Shown here: positions 1-6,016 of the stretch, piece after piece | Layout: each line of letters opens with the position of its first letter | Numbering within the stretch: position 1 is the first letter of the stretch | Origin: an uncultured Mycoplasmatota bacterium | GTDB taxonomy: Bacteria; Bacillota_I; Bacilli_A; RF39; UBA660 | DNA length: 35,896 nt | NCBI GenBank assembly: GCA_948329525.1 | Contig: CAOJBM010000009.1 | Span: forward strand, 1 to 35,896 | Reading direction: 5' to 3' | Made by a program: the position numbers and the translations under genes | The notes under the pieces: model-generated | The model's input: only the letters and a program-made list of their open reading frames with translations | Told to the model about the DNA's origin: nothing | Databases searched by the model: none

Positions 1-457
1 ACACACATGTTGTAGACGTTCCTATACCTGCTGCTGTATAACTTAAACTTATTGTCGTTTTATCACTTGTTGCTGTAACACTTGTTAGTGTCGCCCCTGG
101 TGTAGCAAAGTTTACTTCACATTTTACTTTACCCGTTGTAATATTTCTAATATTTGGTCCCCATTCATTCTTATCCCATGTACCAGTAGCATTATCACAA
201 TTTACTGTCACTGTATATAGACTATTCTTTGCTGGGGGGGCATCAACATCACTCCCATCTAATTTCATAGTAAGTTCGATGTCATTAGCCACAAACTTTC
301 CTACCTTTGCATTGATAAATGTCACTTCATTTTCACTTTGGTATACTGCATAAGACATACCAATAAATAAAGCACCAATTACCATAAAAAGAGACGCCAA
401 AACTATAAAAGTTTTTCTTTTATTCTTCTCTTCATTAAATTTTTTCATTTTTCCCAT
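1..457 (-). CDS. Membrane-anchored repeat surface protein, 5' part only (runs off left edge)
   Basis: This open frame runs from the window edge up to an ATG at 457 and has no stop, so only about 152 N-terminal codons are visible. The start is set by GAGGAAAA just upstream. The protein begins MGKMKKFNEEKNKRK, then has one hydrophobic segment (about residues 17-36) and the stretch SYAVYQSENEVTFINAKVGKF. A segment with two cysteines follows, and then SVTATSDKTTISLSYTAAG, which closely matches the repeat units of the protein at 22526-24163. The two are therefore paralogues with the same N-terminal anchor. The region after the membrane segment recalls SipW/TasA-type signal regions (A-x-Y/F, then V-x-F-x-N-A-x-V), but that is only a resemblance. 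Likely an exported, fibronectin-III-like surface protein; the C-terminus is not visible. Confidence 0.8.
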   Translation of the reverse strand, partial: MGKMKKFNEEKNKRKTFIVLASLFMVIGALFIGMSYAVYQSENEVTFINAKVGKFVANDIELTMKLDGSDVDAPPAKNSLYTVTVNCDNATGTWDKNEWGPNIRNITTGKVKCEVNFATPGATLTSVTATSDKTTISLSYTAAGIGTSTTCV

Positions 458-469
458 ATTATTTTTCCT

Positions 470-493
470 CTACTTTCCTATTGTTGATAACAT
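470..493 (-). other. Possible 7-codon leader ORF (MLSTIGK)
   Basis: GGGAGG at 499-504 (minus strand) lies 5 nt before an ATG at 493 that opens a 7-codon frame. Its TAG stop overlaps the ribosome binding site of the surface-protein gene starting at 457. It could be a leader peptide for translational coupling, but the predicted transcription start (about 502) would leave almost no 5' leader, so the call is weak. Confidence 0.25.
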
Positions 494-508
494 TTTAACC
501 TCCCAAGT

Positions 509-541
509 ATTATACAAACAAGGTATTTATAAATACCTTGT
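509..541 (-). promoter_or_regulatory. Promoter with perfect 24-bp palindrome (probable operator)
   Basis: A minus-strand TATAAT lies at 509-514. Immediately upstream, 518-541 is a perfect 24-bp palindrome with half-site ACAAGGTATTTA, covering the spacer and the -35 region. No good -35 hexamer is present (GGTATT at the expected spot). A dimeric regulator binding here would overlap RNA polymerase. A similar GGTAT/ATACC dyad lies in the 5' region of the paralogous gene at 24163. Confidence 0.55.
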
Positions 542-591
542 AAAAGTTATCTTATGGAATTTTTTTCCTTAAATATGGGATTTTAATTCAT

Positions 592-617
592 TAAAAAAGA
601 GATTATTCTCAAATCTT
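592..617 (-). terminator. Weak rho-independent terminator of the UPF0316 gene
   Basis: On the minus strand, AGATT and AATCT pair around a short loop and are followed by CTTTTTTA, 35-60 nt after the stop at 652. The stem is only 5 bp and AT-rich, so this is a tentative call. Confidence 0.4.
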
Positions 618-651
618 ATTTTTTAATAATTGACAACAAATTGACAAATTT

Positions 652-1161
652 CTACTTTATAAAACCATTATAAACAAGTTTCGATTCATTTACTACAACA
701 AAAGCACTTTCATCTATATCTTTAACAATTCTCTTTATTTTCTTTAATTCTTTATTTTGAGCTTCAATTAAAAGTAAGTCTTTATTAGAATTCTTAAGAC
801 TGATAACTGATACTCCATATCCTGCTTTTTTAATAAATTCAATATTTTTTTTCGTAGCTTGACTAGTAATTATTTCTACTCTTATAAGTCCTTTAATAAA
901 AGTTTTGGATATATATGTACCAAGCATTGTCCCCACAGTATAACCTGAAGCATAGGAAATAACAATAAAAAAATTAGTATCTGCAGCAATTGCTTCTTTA
1001 ACAACGACAAACCAAATAGTTACTTCAATAAAAGCAATGATAGCAGCAATTAATGTTTTACCCTTAATAGTTATATAAGTTCTAATAGTACCTAAGCTTA
1101 CATCAATAATTCTTGCAAAAAAGATTTCTAAACACATATATAGTAAGCTCAATTTAATCAC
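652..1161 (-). CDS. UPF0316/YebE-like membrane protein (DUF5698 + DUF2179)
   Basis: The 169-residue protein has three or so hydrophobic helices in its first 90 residues (FARIIDVSLGTIRTYITIKG, then IIAFIEVTIWFVVV and ISYASGYTVGTMLGTYI). A soluble C-terminal domain follows (residues about 92-165) with the GYGVSVI...KDLLLIEA pattern of DUF2179. This arrangement and length are those of the UPF0316 family, whose biochemical role is unknown. The start is GTG, directly adjacent to the TAG stop of the upstream zinc-ribbon gene, with AGGAAA about 8 nt before it; an internal ATG at 1137 would cut into the conserved first helix. The zero-gap junction implies translational coupling with that gene. Confidence 0.85.
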   Translation of the reverse strand: MIKLSLLYMCLEIFFARIIDVSLGTIRTYITIKGKTLIAAIIAFIEVTIWFVVVKEAIAADTNFFIVISYASGYTVGTMLGTYISKTFIKGLIRVEIITSQATKKNIEFIKKAGYGVSVISLKNSNKDLLLIEAQNKELKKIKRIVKDIDESAFVVVNESKLVYNGFIK

Positions 1162-1425
1162 CTAATTTCCTATTACTTTAAGTAAAGCAATGATAACTAA
1201 TATTAGTATGATTAAAGGAACAAGAATAATACCTATTTTATTTTTTATTTCTGTGGCTTTTTCCCTTTTATACATTGATGTATTCTTATTACTATATTTA
1301 TCCCATCCACTATTTTTATTAAAATCTTTTAAAAATTCTATCTGTTCACTACTCGCTATTCTACCACAATTAGGACACCTTTTAGTGGTACTAGGTATTG
1401 AAGTTCCACAATATTTACAATGCAT
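1162..1425 (-). CDS. Zinc-ribbon protein with C-terminal membrane helix
   Basis: This 87-residue protein starts MHCKYCGTSIPSTTKRCPNCG: two CxxC pairs (C3/C6 and C17/C20) form a typical short zinc ribbon. A charged linker follows, then one hydrophobic segment near the C-terminus (about residues 65-84). Proteins with this layout are common in low-GC Gram-positives and are usually annotated only as zinc-ribbon domain proteins; the role is unknown. The start is supported by AGGAGG 9 nt upstream. It lies 11 nt after trmL and its stop touches the start of the UPF0316 gene, so the three are likely co-transcribed. Confidence 0.8.
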   Translation of the reverse strand: MHCKYCGTSIPSTTKRCPNCGRIASSEQIEFLKDFNKNSGWDKYSNKNTSMYKREKATEIKNKIGIILVPLIILILVIIALLKVIGN

Positions 1426-1436
1426 TATAAATCCTC

Positions 1437-1946
1437 CTAAGCTTCTTCGATAAATGTTTTACTCTTATGAGGCTCATCAAGTAATAAATCATTATAGTTT
1501 TGTTGCCTTAAAGCTTCATAAATAATAATAGCTGCAGCATTAGATACGTTTAATGCTCTTACATTAGAAGTCATTGGTATTCTCATACATCTATCAATAA
1601 ATGGTTTTAAAATACTTCTTGGTATTCCAGTACTTTCTTTTCCTAAAAAGAAATAAATATTTTCTTCTTTGTTACTATAATCAAAAGATGTATGGGGCTT
1701 ATGTCCATACCTCGTTAAGAAAAAATATTCACCTTTATTTTTAGAGAAGAAATCTTCGATATTTTCATATACTTTAAATTCACATTTTTCAATATAATTA
1801 ACCCCACTTCTTTTAATATATTTATCATCTAAAGAAAAACCTAATGGCTTTATTAAGTGAAGGCACGTATTAGTTGCGACACATGTACGCATTATATTCC
1901 CTGTATTACCAGGTATTTCTGGTTCAAATAAAACAATATTTAACAT
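1437..1946 (-). CDS. trmL: tRNA (cytidine/uridine-34 2'-O)-methyltransferase TrmL
   Basis: SPOUT-class SAM-dependent methyltransferase that 2'-O-methylates the wobble nucleotide of tRNA-Leu isoacceptors. Diagnostic stretches are the N-terminal LNIVLFEPEIPGNTGNIMRT, the central FLGKESTGIPRSIL, and the C-terminal knot signature IPMTSNVRALNVSNAAAIII that forms the SAM pocket. About 169 residues is the usual minimal TrmL length. I place the start at the ATG at 1946, which has GAGG 6 nt upstream and gives the family N-terminus (M-L-N-I-V-L-F). The in-frame ATG at 1958 lies within that ribosome-binding region and has no site of its own. It heads the small cluster with the zinc-ribbon and UPF0316 genes. 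Confidence 0.93.
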   Translation of the reverse strand: MLNIVLFEPEIPGNTGNIMRTCVATNTCLHLIKPLGFSLDDKYIKRSGVNYIEKCEFKVYENIEDFFSKNKGEYFFLTRYGHKPHTSFDYSNKEENIYFFLGKESTGIPRSILKPFIDRCMRIPMTSNVRALNVSNAAAIIIYEALRQQNYNDLLLDEPHKSKTFIEEA

Positions 1947-1973
1947 ATTCCACCTCATGAAAAAAAGAGTTTA

Positions 1974-2528
1974 TTATCTTTGATAATCTTTCTCTTCTAA
2001 AAATTGTTGTAAATCAGATGCATTAATAATATTATCATCAGCTCGAACTAAAATTCCATCTTTAGCCACTTCTCCATTTTTATAATAAATAATAGTTGGA
2101 ACTTTGGTAATTTTTTGGTCTTTTAAATCTAAAGTTTCATTTAATTTATCAATATAGTTATCTTCTTTTTGAATATCTGTTATATTAATGAAATAGAATT
2201 TATCATTTAGAGAATAATCATTAATAACTCTTGTTAATTCTTTTTCCATTTCATAAACTTTTTCATCATTAGTATAACTAATATAAATGAAGTAATCATC
2301 GGGTACTTCTGTAAATACTGCTTCAACTTCTTTCAAGTCTTTAATCTCATTAGTAATTGTGTTTGATTTAATTAAATAGCTAGATGCAACTTTGTTTTCT
2401 TCATAAACATTATACCATTTAAAAAAATATAAAGTTAAAACTATTACTACTATAACAAGTACTAAAGCAGTTAGATAATTTCTAGTTGGAATGTACTTTT
2501 CATTTTTTCCACTTGCCACGTTAATCAT
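1974..2528 (-). CDS. Membrane-anchored thioredoxin-fold protein lacking CxxC
   Basis: The 184-residue protein has a short basic N-terminus, one membrane helix (about residues 18-37) and an extracytoplasmic domain with thioredoxin-fold features: a strand FYFINITD, the cis-proline segment ITKVPTIIYYKNGE (Pro144), and a C-terminal helix. Where an active thioredoxin carries CxxC it reads SYTNDEK, and the whole protein has no cysteine, so it cannot do disulfide chemistry. It resembles bacteriocin-transport-accessory-like thioredoxin-fold proteins, but the role is unknown. AGAAGGG precedes the ATG. It lies 27 nt upstream of trmL on the same strand. Confidence 0.7.
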   Translation of the reverse strand: MINVASGKNEKYIPTRNYLTALVLVIVVIVLTLYFFKWYNVYEENKVASSYLIKSNTITNEIKDLKEVEAVFTEVPDDYFIYISYTNDEKVYEMEKELTRVINDYSLNDKFYFINITDIQKEDNYIDKLNETLDLKDQKITKVPTIIYYKNGEVAKDGILVRADDNIINASDLQQFLEEKDYQR

Positions 2529-2641
2529 ACCCTTCTGTTACTATTCTAACATAAAAGAACTTTCTTTGTAAACTATTAAGTAGGCAAAAACATATACGCG
2601 GAATATAGGCAAACATATATTACTTTAGGAGGATGAAAAAG

Positions 2642-3046
2642 ATGTTATTTGAAGATATAAACTATGAAATTTTTGGACTTAAAAGAGATGATGTATTCAG
2701 TCCTGAAGAAACTTTAATGCATGGTAATTTATTTAAAAGTCTTTATCAAGGTTACAAAGGTTATCCAGTTTACAAAATAGTTGCTAACAATGAACATGAT
2801 GCTTGTCTTTTAAAAATTTACGAATTAGACCAAGTAATTAATGATTTAAATCTGTATTTAGATTTAAATCCTAAAGATGATTATTTTTATTCTATGTTTA
2901 AAAATTATGTTAAAGAACTTGAAATGCAAAAAGAAAAATATGAAAGACTTTATGGCCCTTTAATGTTATGTAATACTAATTATGATAATTATAGATGGAG
3001 TGAAAATCCATGGCCATGGGAAGGAGATAGTGATAAATATGTTTAA
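2642..3046 (+). CDS. CotJA-CotJB fusion-like spore coat protein
   Basis: Residues about 19-42 (FSPEETLMHGNLFKSLYQGY) match the core of CotJA, the small spore-coat protein. Residues about 54-128 match CotJB: LDQVINDLNLYLDLNP, KEKYERLYGPLM and the terminal WSENPWPWE. In Bacillus these are separate genes (cotJA, cotJB) preceding cotJC, so this single 134-residue product appears to be a fusion of both, or a CotJB with a captured CotJA core. AGGAGG at 2627-2632 sits 9 nt before the ATG at 2642; the ATG at 2633 abuts it and is unlikely. The stop overlaps the cotJC start by 8 nt. A CATATATT at 2614-2621 could be a sporulation sigma-E-type -10, but this is speculative. Confidence 0.8.
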   Translation: MLFEDINYEIFGLKRDDVFSPEETLMHGNLFKSLYQGYKGYPVYKIVANNEHDACLLKIYELDQVINDLNLYLDLNPKDDYFYSMFKNYVKELEMQKEKYERLYGPLMLCNTNYDNYRWSENPWPWEGDSDKYV

Positions 3047-3599
3047 ATATGAGAAAAAGCTTAACTACCCTATTAATATTAAAAATAAAGATTTAAAAAT
3101 GGCTAAATATATCATTACTCAACTTGGTGGCCCAGCAGGTGAACTTGGTGCTGCAATGCGATATTTTTGTCAAAAGTTCTCTATGCCTGATGAAAAAGGA
3201 AAATCTTTATTAAATGATATTTCTTGTGAGGAACTTGGACATTGTGAAATGATATCTACAATGTTTAAGCAATTAATAAAAGATGCAACTGTTAAGGAAC
3301 TTGAAGAAGCAGGATTAGGTGCTTATTTTGCCGACCATGGTAAAGGTGTTTATACAGTAGATGCAAGTGGAGTACCATTTAATGCGGCTACTTTTGATTC
3401 AACAGGTGATATTCTTGCTGACTTAGAAGAGGATATGGCAGCAGAAGAAAAAGCAAGAGCTGCTTATGAAAACTTAATTGATTTAGCTTCTACAGAAGAT
3501 TTAATTGGCCCACTACTTTTTTTAAGACAAAGAGAAATTGTTCATTACGCAAGATTTAAAGAACTTCGTGATTACTACAAAGAAAAATTGTTCAAATAG
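3039..3599 (+). CDS. cotJC: CotJC manganese-catalase family spore coat protein
   Basis: This 186-residue protein is a short manganese-catalase-type ferritin-like four-helix protein of the CotJC spore-coat family. Candidate metal ligands are visible: E35 in GPAGELGAAMRY, E65 and H68 in EELGH, a glutamate in the EEDMAAEEKARAAYE helix, and E166/H169 in REIVHYARF. These are the E, ExxH, E, ExxH positions of dimanganese catalases, and the length is typical of CotJC rather than of full-length catalases. The ATG at 3039 is chosen because the family begins MF-YEKKLNYP; AAGGAG lies upstream at 3021-3026. It overlaps the CotJA/B gene by 8 nt, indicating coupling. It suggests the organism, or its recent ancestor, forms endospores. 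Confidence 0.93.
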   Translation: MFKYEKKLNYPINIKNKDLKMAKYIITQLGGPAGELGAAMRYFCQKFSMPDEKGKSLLNDISCEELGHCEMISTMFKQLIKDATVKELEEAGLGAYFADHGKGVYTVDASGVPFNAATFDSTGDILADLEEDMAAEEKARAAYENLIDLASTEDLIGPLLFLRQREIVHYARFKELRDYYKEKLFK

Positions 3600-3612
3600 T
3601 GAACAATTTTTT
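3583..3612. terminator. Bidirectional terminator between cotJC and the TPDTG protein
   Basis: A 12-bp hairpin pairs 3583-3594 with 3600-3611 around a 5-nt loop and is followed by T-runs on both strands. The cotJC stop codon TAG (3597-3599) forms part of the loop, so the stem begins inside the last codons. It serves the two convergent genes. Confidence 0.85.
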
Positions 3613-3614
3613 AA

Positions 3615-4226
3615 TTAAACTTTATAAAATTTTGTACTTCTCTTAGCTATTGAAATAGTAGCAAGAGCTATTGCAGCACCACCAGCTAAAATAGCATAAG
3701 AAGCAAAGTTACCTGTGTCAGGAGTTTCAAATTTAGGGTCTGTTGGAGTTGTACTTCCTCTTTCACAAACTTTTTGGTCATATAATTGTGGTTTTTCACT
3801 TTTCTCTCCAGTTGCTCCAAACTCTGTATAATATATTTCAACACATATATTACCACAATCATCACCTTGTTCTGCAACTTTAGCAACAATATTTGCTACA
3901 TTACCCGAACTCACACCTGCTGCCGTTTTAGAAGTTAATGTCGTATAGCCTGTTGTAGCATCAGGCACAGGATTATTCCAAGGATCAGTTGCCCCAATTG
4001 CATATGTTGTACTCTGTACTTCCAAATTATAACTTGTAGTCTTCATTCTTAACTGAGTTATAGGAGTTGTAGATTGTTGCAAAGTAACTTGACAATTTAC
4101 CGTATCCCCATAATTTGGTTGATCTGGTGTACAAGTCAAATTAAATTGAACTGCAGCATTGGCAATAGATGGAAAAAACATTATTCCAAATAAACCAACA
4201 AGTAACATTGATAACTTCTTTTTCAT
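3615..4226 (-). CDS. Secreted sortase substrate with TPDTG sorting signal
   Basis: The 203-residue protein has a clear signal peptide (KKKLSMLLVGLFGIMFFPSI, then ANAA). A beta-rich extracellular part follows, with cysteines at the start (NLTCTP, VNCQV) and in DDCGNICVEIYY. The C-terminus is a cell-wall sorting signal: ETPDTG (TPDTG at 168-172), a hydrophobic helix (AILAGGAAIALATISIA) and a basic tail KRSTKFYKV. TPDTG resembles the (S/N/P)PxTG signals used by class B sortases of clostridia, and a class B sortase is encoded divergently 140 bp away. The start at 4226 has GAGG 9 nt upstream; the ATG at 4241 has no spaced site. The fold may be cohesin- or Big-like; that is inference. Confidence 0.8.
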   Translation of the reverse strand: MKKKLSMLLVGLFGIMFFPSIANAAVQFNLTCTPDQPNYGDTVNCQVTLQQSTTPITQLRMKTTSYNLEVQSTTYAIGATDPWNNPVPDATTGYTTLTSKTAAGVSSGNVANIVAKVAEQGDDCGNICVEIYYTEFGATGEKSEKPQLYDQKVCERGSTTPTDPKFETPDTGNFASYAILAGGAAIALATISIAKRSTKFYKV

Positions 4227-4274
4227 ATAAAAATACCTCATTCCTTACTTTTATTTTTCCCTTATTGTATTCTA

Positions 4275-4283
4275 ATTATAACA
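4275..4283 (-). promoter_or_regulatory. Extended -10 promoter for the TPDTG protein gene
   Basis: On the minus strand TGTTATAAT (TGnTATAAT) occurs about 50 nt before the ATG at 4226. The -35 region (CTATAC) is poor, as is usual for extended -10 promoters. Confidence 0.6.
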
Positions 4284-4368
4284 TACTTTTTAAAAATGTA
4301 TAGTTTTTTTTCAAAAATGTATTAATTTATGATATTATTAGAAAAGAGAATAGGAAAGCGGTGAGACA

Positions 4369-5943
4369 TTGAAACAAATAGAAGTACATATTACCAATGA
4401 TTGCCTAGTTTTTTCATATAATACCGCTATAAGTAATGAACAAGATTTAATAAATACTCGGGCTTTATCTAAAACTGTTTTAACATTTAGTGAAAAATAT
4501 ATGGAAGAAAATACCAAAGCTGTTGCTTCTTTTTTAAAAGATTTATCTTTTAAAAGACAAATAAAAAAAGCAGTAATTTTACAACACTCTTTAGCTCCTT
4601 TAATCATTGATTGCTTAAATAAAACTGAGTTTGAAAGAATCTCTTTCTTAGAGAATACTTGTCTTACCTTTAAAATTTGTGAAAAATTAGCTGAAGTTAA
4701 ACACTTAAAGTATATCGATTGTCATAGTATCCCAACTTTTATGTTAGAATACTTAGATAAAGTTGGTATTGTAGCCGAATCAAGATGTGAAGTATTAACT
4801 CATAGCAGATTTATGAATGAAAACAATTTAACTTCATATTCTAAAATGTACTATAAAATAAATTTAAGAATTACTACTCCAGTTGATGATGAAGATATTA
4901 AAGACTTAGAGGCATTTTGTAATATTAATAGATACTTGAAAACTATTCATCTTGACCACTGTGATATTGAATCAATTAATAAAATTGCTGATGCTCTTTA
5001 TAAAGAAAGAATAAAAAATATTAAAATAATTATTCATGATAATATTCATGATGAAAAAATAATTGATGCTTTAAAAAAACTAAATAAAAAATATACTAAA
5101 AAGTATAAAGTATCTTTAAAACTTAGTTATACCGAAGAATATATAAAAGATAATTTTATTAAACAAGTAACATTTACGACTTTAAAAGTATGTTCATTTT
5201 TAATATTTGTCATAATTGGTGGAGTTTTAGGTTACATATTTTTAAATAATAATAACAGTTTAAGAAAAGTTAAAGAAATTAATGAAGAGATTAACACAAT
5301 ATTAAGTAGTGCTGAAAAAGATACTATATATAATACAGTAGAAGATAATGAAGAAACCAGTAATAATGGTAATAGTAATAGTAGTAATAATTATCTTCGA
5401 AGTTTATTATCATTAAACAGCGATACAGTTGGCTGGTTAACTGTAAAAGGAACTAATGTTGATTACCCTGTTGTTCAAACTAATGACAACAAATATTATT
5501 TAAGAAAAAATTATAATAAACAAAAAGATTTTAATGGCTGGATATTTATGGATTATCGAAATAATCCTGAAGTGTTAGATAAGAATACAATCATTTACGG
5601 TCATAACATCTATTATAGTGATGTAATGTTTGGTACTTTGACAAAACTGACAAAGAAGAAATGGCGTGAAGTAGAAGAAAATCATTATATATCATTTAGT
5701 ACACTTGACGAAAAATTAACATGGAAGATATTTTCTGTCTACTCAATAAATGTTACTAGTGATTATTTGCAAACTACTTTTGATAGTGGCGATGAATGGT
5801 TAGAGTTTACATCTAAATTAAAAGACCGTAGTGACTACGAATTTGATGCAGAAGTTAAAGAAGATGACAAAATTTTAACTCTTTCTACATGTTTGGAAAA
5901 TAATCGAAGACTAGTTGTTCATGCTGTATTAGTTAAAAAATAA
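4369..5943 (+). CDS. Class B sortase with large N-terminal cytosolic domain
   Basis: Residues about 345-524 form a class B sortase, a cysteine transpeptidase joining surface proteins to the cell wall. The signatures are DTVGWLTVKGTNVDYPVVQ, GWIFMDYRN, NTIIYGHN (His412), LTLSTC (Cys508) and RRLVVHAVLV (Arg514), which together give the His-Cys-Arg active site. A membrane helix spans about residues 268-292. Ahead of it is an unusual domain of about 260 residues, predicted to be cytosolic, with irregular leucine-rich-repeat-like stretches (HLKYIDCHSIPTFMLEYLDK; LKTIHLDHCDIESI). Ordinary SrtB proteins are about 220-260 residues with only a short N-terminal anchor. The start is TTG with GGTGAG just upstream. 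Likely substrates in this window are the TPDTG protein next door and the NPITG protein at 19855-22233. Confidence 0.9.
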   Translation: MKQIEVHITNDCLVFSYNTAISNEQDLINTRALSKTVLTFSEKYMEENTKAVASFLKDLSFKRQIKKAVILQHSLAPLIIDCLNKTEFERISFLENTCLTFKICEKLAEVKHLKYIDCHSIPTFMLEYLDKVGIVAESRCEVLTHSRFMNENNLTSYSKMYYKINLRITTPVDDEDIKDLEAFCNINRYLKTIHLDHCDIESINKIADALYKERIKNIKIIIHDNIHDEKIIDALKKLNKKYTKKYKVSLKLSYTEEYIKDNFIKQVTFTTLKVCSFLIFVIIGGVLGYIFLNNNNSLRKVKEINEEINTILSSAEKDTIYNTVEDNEETSNNGNSNSSNNYLRSLLSLNSDTVGWLTVKGTNVDYPVVQTNDNKYYLRKNYNKQKDFNGWIFMDYRNNPEVLDKNTIIYGHNIYYSDVMFGTLTKLTKKKWREVEENHYISFSTLDEKLTWKIFSVYSINVTSDYLQTTFDSGDEWLEFTSKLKDRSDYEFDAEVKEDDKILTLSTCLENNRRLVVHAVLVKK

Positions 5944-5981
5944 TACTTTTTCTTTTTATTTGGCTAAATATTGTTACTTTA

Positions 5982-5990
5982 TGCTATAAT
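5982..5990 (+). promoter_or_regulatory. Extended -10 promoter for the 725-residue protein
   Basis: TGCTATAAT (TGnTATAAT) ends 26 nt before the ATG at 6017. A TTGGCT at 5960-5965 with a 19-nt spacer is a weak -35. It indicates transcription independent of the sortase gene. Confidence 0.65.
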
Positions 5991-6016
5991 TTTAGATAAT
6001 AGAGAGGTTCTAGAAT

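Noticed and set aside
1944-1958. ATG at 1958 as the trmL start.
   Set aside because: It has no binding site and lies within the GAGG region of the ATG at 1946, which gives the conserved family N-terminus.
2982-3038. ATG at 2982 as the cotJC start.
   Set aside because: The added residues overlap the CotJA/B gene in another frame and do not belong to the family, which begins near MFKYEKKLNYP.
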